A stretch of 64,000 bases of DNA from Allobosea sp. LC85 (GTDB taxonomy: Bacteria; Pseudomonadota; Alphaproteobacteria; Rhizobiales; Beijerinckiaceae), in NCBI RefSeq assembly GCF_000735605.1, contig NZ_JPKG01000008.1, positions 1 to 64,000 on the forward strand, in the 5' to 3' direction. The position numbers and the translations under genes are program-made. This document shows, piece after piece, positions 35,421 through 43,149 of this stretch (position 1 is the first letter of the stretch; the number at the start of each line of letters is the position of its first letter). Under the pieces are notes generated by a model. That model made no database searches. It was not told the origin of the DNA and saw only the letters and a list, made by a program, of their open reading frames with translations.

Positions 35421-36428
35421 ATGGAACGCCGAGATCTGCTGAAGGCGATCGCGCTCGCCTCCTCCGCCGGCGCGGCCAGCGGGCTCTCGCTGGCCGCTGA
35501 GGCCCAGGCCCAGACGGGCAAGCGTGGCATCGGCACAAGGGATATCGCGCCGCTCAGCCCGGATTATTTCACCCCCGAACGCTTCAAGGGCAAGACGCTC
35601 ATCGTCACCGGCTGCGCCCGCGGCATGGGCGCACTCGCAGCGCTTCGTGCCGCCCGCGAAGGCGCCAATGTCGTCGGCGCCGACTGGTTGGAGAAACAGG
35701 GCTCCGAGCACATGAATGCGATCGCGAAGGCGGGCGGCAACGCCGAATTTGTCTTCGGCGACATCTCCGAGACCGAGACCTGCGAGCAGATGGTGAAACT
35801 CGCGGTCGCTCGCTTCGGCCAGCTCGACTACGCCATCAACAATGCCGGCGTCATGGACGGTGTCTATTCCGGCGCCCCGTTCGAATACGAGCGGCAAAAA
35901 CACCTGCTCTTCGCTCCGATCCACGAGGCAACCGACGCGTACTGGGACAATGTCATGCGCACCAATGCGACCGGCGTCTTCAAGTCGATGCGTGCCGAGC
36001 TCAGGCAGATGGTGAAGCAGAATCTCGGCGGCGCCATCGTCAATGTCGGCTCGGTCGCCGGCCTGACCGGGTTCGGCGGAACGCCGGCCTATGTCGCGAG
36101 CAAACATGCGGTGACCGGCCTCACCCGCTCGGCCGCGATCGACTATGCGGCCTATGGCATCCGCATCAACTCGGTGAACATGGCACAGACCGCGACCCCG
36201 ATGGTCGAGCGCGCGCTGGAGCTCGTGACCCGGAAGATGCAGGACGCCGGCGGCGGCCCGAGCATGAGCATGCTGAAGGCCGACAGCCTGCTGCAGGCGG
36301 CCGATTCCCATAAGCGCGACGCCACTCCGGCGGAACAGGTCGCCATCATGCTCTTCCTGCTCTCGGACGAAGCCTCGAACCTGACCGGCGGCACCTACGC
36401 CACGGATGGCGGCTGGACGGCCTATTGA
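35421..36428 (+). CDS. short-chain dehydrogenase/reductase with a Tat signal
   Basis: 335 residues from ATG 35421. The N-terminus MERRDLLKAIALASSAGAAS has a twin-arginine motif (RRDLLK), a hydrophobic stretch and an AQA cleavage site at about 32, so the folded enzyme is predicted to be exported. The mature part is a complete SDR: TGCARGMG cofactor loop, NNAG, VGSVAG, and YVASKHAVTG with the catalytic Tyr and Lys, plus an insertion of about 20 residues (YSGAPFEYERQKHLLFAPIH) before the helix alpha-E region. SDRs are normally cytoplasmic; export would carry the bound cofactor to the periplasm. Substrate unknown. Confidence 0.88.
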   Translation: MERRDLLKAIALASSAGAASGLSLAAEAQAQTGKRGIGTRDIAPLSPDYFTPERFKGKTLIVTGCARGMGALAALRAAREGANVVGADWLEKQGSEHMNAIAKAGGNAEFVFGDISETETCEQMVKLAVARFGQLDYAINNAGVMDGVYSGAPFEYERQKHLLFAPIHEATDAYWDNVMRTNATGVFKSMRAELRQMVKQNLGGAIVNVGSVAGLTGFGGTPAYVASKHAVTGLTRSAAIDYAAYGIRINSVNMAQTATPMVERALELVTRKMQDAGGGPSMSMLKADSLLQAADSHKRDATPAEQVAIMLFLLSDEASNLTGGTYATDGGWTAY

Positions 36429-36478
36429 GTGGGCAACGGCGTGGTTCGCGGCGGCTCATCGATGTGCCGGCTCTTCTC

Positions 36479-37114
36479 ATGAACGCGATGCCCTCCTATC
36501 CTGGTCCGATGCGCTTCAAGGCCCTGATGGTCGATGTTGACGGCGTGCTGATCGTGCATCCCGATCCAAAGGGATGGTCGGCCAATCTCGAACGTGATCT
36601 CGGTCTATCCAGAGAGACCTTGCAGGCGGAGTTCTTCACGCAGCACTGGTCGGACATCATCCATGGCCGCGCCGATCTCCATGCGCGACTTGGCCCCGCA
36701 TTGGCGAAAATGGGAGCGACGGTGAGCGCGGACACCCTTGTCCGATACTGGTTCGAAAGGGATGCCCATATCGATCAGGACCTGCTGGGACAACTGGCGG
36801 AACTCCGGGAGCGCGGCCTCGTCTTGCATCTCGCGACGGTCCAAGAGCATGAGCGGGCGAGATATCTCTGGCATACGCTCGGGTTCGAGCGCCATTTTGA
36901 CGCCATTCACTACGCGGCCGCCCTCGGCTGGGCGAAGCCGGCCCAGGGCTTTTTCGCCGCCATCGAGGCGCGAACGGGCTTTCAGCCTCACGAGTTGTTC
37001 TTCATCGACGATGCCCCGGCGAATGTGGAGGCCGCAATCGCGCGGGGCTGGAGCGCAGCCGTCTGGAACCGGCGAGAGCGGCTTGCCGACCTGCTGATGG
37101 AGCGGAGCGCCTAA
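36479..37114 (+). CDS. HAD-superfamily hydrolase
   Basis: 211 residues from ATG 36479; starts at TTG 36425 (overlapping the previous TGA), 36488 or 36509 are also possible and none has a strong ribosome site. HAD motifs: DVDGVL (motif I nucleophile), LATVQE (motif II Thr), AKPAQGFF (motif III Lys) and FIDDAPANV (motif IV acids). The cap is of the C1 helical type (residues about 30-100). Probably a sugar-phosphate or similar small-molecule phosphatase or a haloacid-type hydrolase. Confidence 0.85.
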   Translation: MNAMPSYPGPMRFKALMVDVDGVLIVHPDPKGWSANLERDLGLSRETLQAEFFTQHWSDIIHGRADLHARLGPALAKMGATVSADTLVRYWFERDAHIDQDLLGQLAELRERGLVLHLATVQEHERARYLWHTLGFERHFDAIHYAAALGWAKPAQGFFAAIEARTGFQPHELFFIDDAPANVEAAIARGWSAAVWNRRERLADLLMERSA

Positions 37115-37313
37115 GGCCCGCCATGGCTGGAAAGCCGCCCATGTCCTCTCGCCCCGTTCTGCCAGCCGGGCTCGACCTGCCGGCGTCAGGCGGCATTCCT
37201 GGGCAGGCTCATCCGGGCGCCTCCGGTCCAAGAGCTGGAGCTTCGCAACCCCAGCCTCTCAGTCCAGGCCCGGATGAACAACCTTCAAGGCTTCGATCTA
37301 ACCCTCTGTGTTT

Positions 37314-37359
37314 GCGTCGGCTTTCCCGAAAACCGCAATCCAGTTTTCGGGCCGATGGA
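37314..37359 (-). repeat. dispersed palindromic element, short form (copy 5)
   Basis: Minus-strand hairpin CATCGGCCCGAAAA / TTTTCGG(gaaa)GCCGACG starting three bases after the TAA of the CBS gene; tail CAAACACAGAGGGTTAGATC at 37297-37317. The outermost pairs are less well kept than in other copies. Confidence 0.85.
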
Positions 37360-37360
37360 T

Positions 37361-37807
37361 TTAGTGGGCCATGGCTGTCGAAGCGTGCCGCGATGCGTCG
37401 CGTGCAACGAGCCGCGAAACCTCGGCGAACAGCTCCTTCGGCGCTCTCAGCGCCAGATCCGACAGCGAGAGGATACCGGTCATCCGTTTCTCCCGGTTCA
37501 TCACCGGCATGTGATGGATCTGCTTGTCCGCCATGCGTTGCGTCGCATCCCTGAGGTCATCATCGTCGAAGCACCAGGTGATGCCCTCCGTCATGACCTT
37601 TCTCGCCTTAGTCGTGTTGGGATCGGCCCCCTCGGCGCAGCCACGGCAGGCAAGGTCCCTGTCCGTGATCATTCCGATGACACGATCATTTTCTCCCACC
37701 GGGAGGCACCCGATGTCCGCGTCGCGCATCTTGCGCGCGACCTCGGTCAGCGAGATGTCCGGAGAGATCCATTCCGCATGTGCGGTCATAGCGTCACGAA
37801 CGAGCAT
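37361..37807 (-). CDS. tandem CBS-domain protein
   Basis: 148 residues, start ATG 37807 with AGGAGGT six bases upstream. Two CBS domains (about 1-60 and 72-135) fill the protein: MLVRDAMTAHAEWISPDISL, and VMTEGITWCFDDDDLRDATQ then HHMPVMNREKRMTGILSLSDLA. Such soluble tandem CBS proteins bind adenosine nucleotides and regulate partners. C-terminal tail is short. Partner unknown. Confidence 0.9.
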   Translation of the reverse strand: MLVRDAMTAHAEWISPDISLTEVARKMRDADIGCLPVGENDRVIGMITDRDLACRGCAEGADPNTTKARKVMTEGITWCFDDDDLRDATQRMADKQIHHMPVMNREKRMTGILSLSDLALRAPKELFAEVSRLVARDASRHASTAMAH

Positions 37808-38237
37808 GGCTACCTCCTGCTCTGAGCGGCTTTAGATCTGAGGCATGTCGCTCGCTGAAGGGATTGCCTGGTGGTCTCCATGTTGCGCCGTAATGCGCTG
37901 CGACCAGCCGAGCGCGCGATCCGCAAAACGGCCCTGCGCGCCGAAAGCGTGGTCCGGGGAAGGACTTTGGCGATGGTCCGCCCCAGAGAGCGGCATGCCC
38001 GTGGATGATAACGGATCATGGCGGGGTGGGCCAGCACGCTGTGCTGGCCGCCAGGCTATTTGGCGCAGACAGGGCCGGCTGCAGGGCCGGAGACGCGGTG
38101 CTGCAAAGCCGGTACGCGCGCAACTGGCGATCATCCCACACCTCGCGAGGACGCGCGGATTTGCGCTCAGCATCCGCGCGCCGCTCCTCCTCCTGCGCTA
38201 TGATGCGGACGATTGGTCCGGCCAGCAGGAGCGGAGC
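37808..38237 (+). other. 430-base stretch without a firm gene
   Basis: An open frame upstream of 38238 exists but shows no family features; only the part from 38238 looks coding. Holds the promoter of the CBS gene. Confidence 0.4.
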
Positions 38238-38594
38238 ATGATCCACGCGGCGTGCCATACGGCCGATGAGGCGATGCGGGTCGAGTTCGATGCAACCCCC
38301 TGGTTCGAGCAGGCCGATCCGGCCGCCATTGCGCGTCTCGCCAAACGGGGCTGGTCGGCGCCCTGGGTCGCTGACGCCCTCGAGCACCGGACCGGATATG
38401 AAGCGCTCCGCGACCTGATCCGTTACGCGCGGGACCGGCTGGAGATCGAGTCGAGGGAGGACCCATCCTGGCCGACCTTCGAGTGCCGTGTCGATGGCGC
38501 CGAGGCGACCGCATGGCTCGAGCGACATCGATCCGATATCGCGGCGGAGATGCGCCGCGCCGCCTCCCGCGGCCGGGACGAGGTCGCCGGTTGA
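38238..38594 (+). CDS. conserved hypothetical protein
   Basis: 118 residues from ATG 38238 with AGGAGCGGAGC upstream. Contains FDATPWFEQADPAAIARLAK and GWSAPWVADALEHRTGYEAL, then a charged helical part. Resembles a conserved protein type in Bosea/Methylobacterium-like genomes; no function known to me. No signal peptide or membrane helix. Confidence 0.65.
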   Translation: MIHAACHTADEAMRVEFDATPWFEQADPAAIARLAKRGWSAPWVADALEHRTGYEALRDLIRYARDRLEIESREDPSWPTFECRVDGAEATAWLERHRSDIAAEMRRAASRGRDEVAG

Positions 38595-38765
38595 TCGCGC
38601 GTGCGCCCTGTCGCGACCGAGTTCACCAGGACGACGTCCGGGTTCCGACATCTTAGGTTGCCGGCGGGGCGCCAGGATTGGCCATGGTCTCGGCAGTTTA
38701 CAGATGGGAGGCGGGCTTAATGGGCCAGTCAAGTCCCCTCGTCTGCACCAGCTTTGAGCGCAAAT

Positions 38766-38972
38766 TCATCGTTCGGGTTTGCTGGAGACACTCTGTTTGA
38801 GATCCTTTAGCGCACCGAGCGCCAAATCTTCCAATAGTTGAGCGTCCGAATCCAGCAGGTCAAGCTCAACTTCTATCGCGTCGATGCTCTCCGCTCTTAA
38901 CTTGTCGACTCTGTCGTGAATAAGCTTCGCGACCTGAAGGACGTGTTCAGGCAGGGTTTCGAATCTTTTCAT
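38766..38972 (-). CDS. small helical hypothetical protein
   Basis: 68 residues from ATG 38972. Mostly amphipathic helix with a regular leucine pattern (LDLLDSDAQLLEDLALGALKDL). No family recognised. Chosen because the segment is compact, acidic and free of the arginine-rich composition of shadow frames. Confidence 0.45.
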   Translation of the reverse strand: MKRFETLPEHVLQVAKLIHDRVDKLRAESIDAIEVELDLLDSDAQLLEDLALGALKDLKQSVSSKPER

Positions 38973-39213
38973 TTCTAATATCCGCTGAGCATCTTGGATT
39001 TGCCCCGGGGAGCATTGCGCCGACGGCGATGGGATAGCATGGCAGAATTTGGCATTGCGGCGAACTCGCCGCGGTGCCCGATCATCCTCGACGGCCGTGA
39101 GGGCAGTCGGCGAAACCTGGGCTGGCTTCGAGACGGCATGCGCCCGAAGGGAACAATACCAGGGGCTTAGGTGTTGCCAAACAACGGCTCTCTGCCGGAT
39201 CGCAGGAGGAGCA

Positions 39214-39540
39214 ATGATGATAAAACGCACCTTCATCGCCCTTGCGCTCGGTGGCGTGGTGGCTGCCGGAGCAAGCATGATGCCACAGGCGGCAGTGGCG
39301 CAGAACGACCTTGCCCCTGCCCTGGCGGGCGCGCTCGACAGGGTTGACGCCGAATATACCAGGCACAATCGCGAGCACCGGATGGCGGAAATCCAGTGGA
39401 ACGTCGATCGGCAACGCTATTATGGGCGGCGGGGTTATGGGCCGCCTCGCGGATACGGATATGGGTACGGACACGGTTACGGCCCGCCGCGCGGATATGG
39501 ATATGGCTATCGGCGGCACTATGACGATTGGGATGACTGA
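39214..39540 (+). CDS. secreted Gly/Tyr-rich repeat protein
   Basis: 108 residues from ATG 39214 with AGGAGGA just upstream. Signal peptide to about residue 29 (AVAQ). The C-terminal third is a repeat of YGPPRGYGYGYGHG, then YGPPRGYGYGYRRH, ending in an acidic YDDWDD. Low-complexity GY tails occur in small envelope proteins of Rhizobiales. Role unknown. A GC-rich hairpin follows. Confidence 0.75.
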   Translation: MMIKRTFIALALGGVVAAGASMMPQAAVAQNDLAPALAGALDRVDAEYTRHNREHRMAEIQWNVDRQRYYGRRGYGPPRGYGYGYGHGYGPPRGYGYGYRRHYDDWDD

Positions 39541-39564
39541 TCCTGTCGCCTGACGAGGCGAAGC

Positions 39565-39587
39565 GGGGCCGGGAGATCGCCGGCCCC
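39565..39587. terminator. bidirectional hairpin between convergent genes
   Basis: GGGGCCGG (39565-39572), 7-base loop, CCGGCCCC (39580-39587): a perfect 8-bp GC stem in the 60-base gap between the Gly/Tyr-rich gene and the lipoprotein gene. No clear T-run. Confidence 0.5.
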
Positions 39588-39599
39588 CGTCGGCTGCTC

Positions 39600-39812
39600 T
39601 CAGCCGCTGCTGCCCGCCTTTACCTCGGACGCAGTCGCCGATTGGCTCCCTGTGGCGCGATCGAGACACTGAGCCATCTCCGAGGTGCCCCATTTGTGCT
39701 TGGAACACTGCTCCGTCCCCTGTGTCAGGTCGCGGGCGATGCCTCGCGGCTGCTGGGAACCGCTGCAACCCAGCAGTGAAAGAGCGACGAGAGCGAGCAT
39801 CATTGATCGCAT
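39600..39812 (-). CDS. small lipoprotein
   Basis: 70 residues from ATG 39812 (MRSMMLALVALSLLGC). AGGAGGAACC lies just upstream. The lipobox LSLLGC places the lipidated Cys at residue 16. The mature part is polar with one Cys pair (EQCSKHKWGTSEMAQCLD). Anchored in the envelope; function unknown. Confidence 0.75.
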   Translation of the reverse strand: MRSMMLALVALSLLGCSGSQQPRGIARDLTQGTEQCSKHKWGTSEMAQCLDRATGSQSATASEVKAGSSG

Positions 39813-40104
39813 GTGGTTCCTCCTTTGAACGCGCGAGAGCGGATCATGCCGGTTGGGCAAGAATGTGAGGTTCGTTCGGAGCCGGCAAATCGGTGTTTTC
39901 GTGAGCACCTGCGGACTCTGCGCGGCAGTGTTGCTACCGGTTTGGATGCCGCGCTGCGTTATCAAGGCTTTGACGCCATGTCCGCTTGCCAAGAAATGGT
40001 CAGATTTCCCTGATTTTATCGTTAATGAAGCAATAATCTCACTTAAAATGAGATTATATTCAAAATTGTTAAAACGATATAACTTGTAATCACGGAACGA
40101 TCGT
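39813..40104 (+). other. AT-rich intergenic stretch with an inverted repeat
   Basis: No gene. Clearly AT-rich from about 40010. A perfect 8-bp inverted repeat TAATCTCA (40034-40041) / TGAGATTA (40049-40056) with a 7-base spacer lies about 50 bases before the small gene at 40105 and may be an operator. Confidence 0.45.
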
Positions 40105-40218
40105 ATGAATTTGGTTGAATACGATAAAGACCTCGAAATCTTGAAAATTCATCGAATTGACGACATCAAAGCGAGACCCAACAGGTTTTCTTCAGCTCGC
40201 CTGGGTATTGCGGGGTGA
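40105..40218 (+). CDS. 37-residue small ORF, possible leader peptide
   Basis: ATG 40105 to TGA 40216-40218, MNLVEYDKDLEILKIHRIDD and on to LGIAG, with GGAA eight bases upstream. The next gene starts GTG three bases after this stop, so the two would be translationally coupled. Base composition is AT-rich in the first half. No family; it could be a short regulator or a leader peptide. Confidence 0.4.
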   Translation: MNLVEYDKDLEILKIHRIDDIKARPNRFSSARLGIAG

Positions 40219-40221
40219 GCT

Positions 40222-40455
40222 GTGCCGGAACAGGTCCAGCTCAGGAAGGCGGTCGTCGCCTGGACGGATGAGGCCGGTCCCGTCACCATCAAGACGGTTC
40301 AGGACGCGTTGCGCTGGATCGAGAAACATGTCGCCGACGATCCGAAATGGGCTCGTACGCGGGTAGCCCTCCAGGAGGCGCAGGTGGTCGGCTCCCTCCG
40401 CAAGGTGCGTGCCGCAACCCGAGCCTTCGAAGAGGCGATCGGGCGCTACCCATGA
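40222..40455 (+). CDS. small DUF982-like protein
   Basis: 77 residues from GTG 40222 with GGGGTGAG upstream. The order of elements (PVTIKTVQDALRWIEKHVAD, then a helix with ARTRVALQEAQ, then VRAATRAFEEAI) matches the layout of small rhizobial DUF982 proteins, many of which occur in several copies. The match is by memory of the pattern only. Its stop is followed within seven bases by a perfect hairpin. Confidence 0.55.
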   Translation: MPEQVQLRKAVVAWTDEAGPVTIKTVQDALRWIEKHVADDPKWARTRVALQEAQVVGSLRKVRAATRAFEEAIGRYP

Positions 40456-40461
40456 CGGCGC

Positions 40462-40509
40462 TCGATCACGCTGCGTTTGGACGAAATCGTCCAAACGCAG
40501 CGTGATCGA
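40462..40509. repeat. perfect 23-bp inverted repeat with 2-base loop
   Basis: Left arm 40462-40484, AA loop, right arm 40487-40509; every base pairs. It lies seven bases after the stop of the small DUF982-like gene. It looks like a cruciform-forming intergenic palindrome rather than a classical terminator because no T-run follows. Confidence 0.9.
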
Positions 40510-40522
40510 CACTCATCGTTTA

Positions 40523-40571
40523 GAGCATGCTTGATGCGAAAAACCGTTGCCACTTTTTCGCAGCATGCTCT
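40523..40571. repeat. second, different palindromic element
   Basis: GAGCATGC with TGCGAAAAA on the left, TTTTTCGCA with GCATGCTC on the right, separated by about 10 bases, with a short unpaired insertion on the left arm. The architecture (outer GC stem, inner A-run/T-run stem) mirrors the main dispersed element though the sequence differs, suggesting a second family. Confidence 0.7.
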
Positions 40572-40695
40572 CGTGCGAGGAGGCCCGCGGAGAGCTCGCG
40601 CCATCTCGGCTTCTGGGCGGGCTCGGAGGGACGGGGCTGCTGCCTTTTGCGAACGAGACCTTTGTCAACGGGACCTGTGTCAAACGAGACCTGTG

Positions 40696-41802
40696 TCAAA
40701 TGAAGCCGTGCAGGAGGTGGGTGGCCGGCCCCAGGGCCCCGTCCTGCAGGCTGTGCGTGTCGACATAGGATTGGCCGGCGAAGCCGATCGAGATCGCGCC
40801 GATGTTGCCGGCAAGGTGGCTCACCGCGAAGGCGCCGCCATCCCCGGTTGCGGTAAGCTCCGGCGCATGAGGGACAGGGGCCTGAGCCGGTTCGGCATAG
40901 TCGAAGAGACGGCTGAGGAGTGGCGGCGTGACATGGTCCACCTCGGCACCGAGCAGGCTCGGCGGGACGCCGACGGCAGCGATGACATGATCGACCGTGC
41001 TGGAAACCTCGGCCAGCATGTGGGTCGGCACGCTTGCGACCGCCGCCAGCGGCGGCATCTCCGATAGGGGCTCGTTGAATATGCTGGTCAGATCTGTGGC
41101 GATGCGGGTCGCGGCACCCGCGATCTCCTGGGCCAGAGCTTCGCCGAAATGGTCGAGCCTCAGCATACCGCCGCTTTCGGCGAACTGGCCGAGCTGGACC
41201 GCGATCTGACCGATTGCGCCGGTCATCTCGTGGGCGATGCGGCCGGCAAGATCGAAGGATGTCGAGCCTTCGCTCTGGCCGGGTAGCCCGACCGTGGCGG
41301 GCTGGGCGATCGGCTCGACCAGCTCCGTCGAAACAAATCGGGTCGCCGTGGCGGCCGGCTCCGCTGCAGTCATCAGCATGGCGGGGTGGTTTGCCAGTGA
41401 GGCCGTATCGGTGTGATCGGAGCCATGCGACGGTGACAGGTGCGACGGCGACAGGACTGCGTCGGAGGCCGCTCCAGCGTCCTGACCCGGATCGAGCGCA
41501 ATCGGTCCACCGGTCGTCAAGCCATGGTGACCGGCGGAGGTCGCGTCCTTCGCCGGCGGCTCAGGGGAAACGATCGGAGCAGCTTGGCGCGGAGCCGCTT
41601 CCGCCAAACGTTCCTCGATGACGCTGGCGACGGCGCCCGCGACCAGGCCGATGGCGAGCATGCTGCCGAATGGTGGATCGGCTTGGGCCTGTGATTGGGC
41701 CTGTGATTGGGCCTGGGCTTGGGCCTGCACCTGTGCTGCGCGCGGAGCCGGGCGGCCGGGCGCAGCCGTTGGTTCCGAAGCGAGCCGTTGTCGTTGCGCC
41801 AT
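40696..41802 (-). CDS. Ala/Gln-repeat protein of the type I secretion operon
   Basis: 368 residues from ATG 41802, chosen over ATG 41820 because GGAGG lies eight bases before it. The N-terminus has a QAQAQSQAQSQAQ tract from a short DNA tandem repeat (about 41686-41740). A membrane helix follows (GSMLAIGLVAGAVASVI). The rest is Ala/Pro-rich with several helical segments (GRIAHEMTGAIGQIAVQLGQ, ALAQEIAGAATRIATDLTS) and ends HSLQDGALGPATHLLHGFI. No RTX repeats. Last gene of a four-gene unit with HlyD and ABC genes, so it may be a secreted substrate or a membrane accessory protein. Not recognised as a known family. Confidence 0.65.
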   Translation of the reverse strand: MAQRQRLASEPTAAPGRPAPRAAQVQAQAQAQSQAQSQAQADPPFGSMLAIGLVAGAVASVIEERLAEAAPRQAAPIVSPEPPAKDATSAGHHGLTTGGPIALDPGQDAGAASDAVLSPSHLSPSHGSDHTDTASLANHPAMLMTAAEPAATATRFVSTELVEPIAQPATVGLPGQSEGSTSFDLAGRIAHEMTGAIGQIAVQLGQFAESGGMLRLDHFGEALAQEIAGAATRIATDLTSIFNEPLSEMPPLAAVASVPTHMLAEVSSTVDHVIAAVGVPPSLLGAEVDHVTPPLLSRLFDYAEPAQAPVPHAPELTATGDGGAFAVSHLAGNIGAISIGFAGQSYVDTHSLQDGALGPATHLLHGFI

Positions 41803-41819
41803 CGAGCTGTCCTCCCTCA

Positions 41820-43142
41820 TTATTTCTCTCGGAACGAGCCGGTGATCTCGTCGAGCAATGGGCCGGCGAGATATTGAATCAGGGTACGCGCCTGGGTGGT
41901 CACCACCACCTCAGCCGCCATGCCGGACCTCAGTTCGAGGGAGGACCTCCTGACGTCCTCGGCGTTCAGCCGGACCTTGATCGGGTAATAGGCCTGACCC
42001 GAGCGCTCATCGACGCTCCGATCCGCCGAGACCATGGTCACCTCGCCGCGCAGCTGCGGCCGTTCGTTGCGGTTGACGCTGACCAGCCGGACATCGGCGC
42101 CCCGTCCCGGCGCGACGTCGCTGACGTCGGTGACCCGGACCCTGGCATCGACGACCAACGGATTGTCGGAGGGGACCACATCCATCAGCCGCGCACCGGC
42201 TTGGACCACGCCACCCTCGGTGAAAACGGTGAGTCCGACCACGGCGCCGGTCGCAGGCGCCGTCACCCGGGTTCGTTCGAGCATGTCAGCGGCTGCCGCG
42301 ATCTTCGGGGCCAGCGTCGCAAGCTTGGCCTGCACCTGCCTGAGCTGTTCGGTCACTTCGGCCACATGGCCGCGCTCCTGCTTGGCCAGCTCGAGCTCCG
42401 CTTCCCCCGCCGCTTCTTCGGCACGTGCGAGCTCGGCGAGCTTCTGGCCGCGCTCGGTATCGAGCGCGGCCAGGTTTCGCTCCAGGTTCAGCACGCGGGT
42501 CCGCGGCGTATAGCCGGACGCCAGCAGCTGGCGTGCGCCGGTCGCCTCTTCGTCCAGAAAGCCGCGCTGGCGCGTGAGCCCGTCAATCTGCGCTCGTAGG
42601 CCGGATTTCACCTCGCCGAGCTGGGCGAGGCGCTGGCGAAGGATATCGGTCGCGGTGGCGTATTGGCGAGCGCGCGCCGCCATCAGGGCGCTTTCATTCG
42701 CCATGGCCTGGGCCACCTCCGGCTCGGACCTGCGCGCTGCAAGGCTGGCGAAGTCCGGCTCGGCGCGGCGGTCACGTTCGGCGATCAGCCGGGATTCCTC
42801 GGCGAGCCACTGGTCACGCTCGCCATTGAGCACATCGAGACGGGCGCGCGGGTCGGCGTCCGAGAGTTCGATCAGCACCTGGCCCTTGGTGACCTGGTCG
42901 CCGTTGCGCACGCGCAGGCGCTGCACGACCCCGCCAAAAGGGTGCTGAACCGATTGTCGCTCGCCCTCCACCTGCAAGATGCCAGGCGCGATCGCGGCGC
43001 CCGATAGCGGAGCGACCGCACCCCAGAGCGTCAGCGTGCCGACAAAGCCGGCCAGCACCAGGAGGCCAAGCCGCTCCGGGGTTTGAACATTCGCATAGAG
43101 GCCGCGCCGGAACGCCGTGAGATCGAGGGTCGTCATCGTCAT
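41820..43142 (-). CDS. HlyD-family membrane fusion protein of type I secretion
   Basis: 440 residues from ATG 43142, eight bases after the ABC stop; ATG 43136 is an alternative. One N-terminal membrane helix (LGLLVLAGFVGTLTLWGAV), lipoyl half-motif PFGGVVQRLRVRNGDQVTKGQVL (about 70-95), a long coiled coil (about 105-290), second half-motif RVTAPATGAVVGLTVFTEGGVV, and a beta-barrel. The C-terminal MAAEVVVTTQARTLIQYLAGPLLDEI segment is the PrtE/HlyD signature. It links the ABC protein to an outer-membrane TolC channel, which is not encoded here. Confidence 0.92.
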   Translation of the reverse strand: MTMTTLDLTAFRRGLYANVQTPERLGLLVLAGFVGTLTLWGAVAPLSGAAIAPGILQVEGERQSVQHPFGGVVQRLRVRNGDQVTKGQVLIELSDADPRARLDVLNGERDQWLAEESRLIAERDRRAEPDFASLAARRSEPEVAQAMANESALMAARARQYATATDILRQRLAQLGEVKSGLRAQIDGLTRQRGFLDEEATGARQLLASGYTPRTRVLNLERNLAALDTERGQKLAELARAEEAAGEAELELAKQERGHVAEVTEQLRQVQAKLATLAPKIAAAADMLERTRVTAPATGAVVGLTVFTEGGVVQAGARLMDVVPSDNPLVVDARVRVTDVSDVAPGRGADVRLVSVNRNERPQLRGEVTMVSADRSVDERSGQAYYPIKVRLNAEDVRRSSLELRSGMAAEVVVTTQARTLIQYLAGPLLDEITGSFREK

Positions 43143-43149
43143 GACCGCC

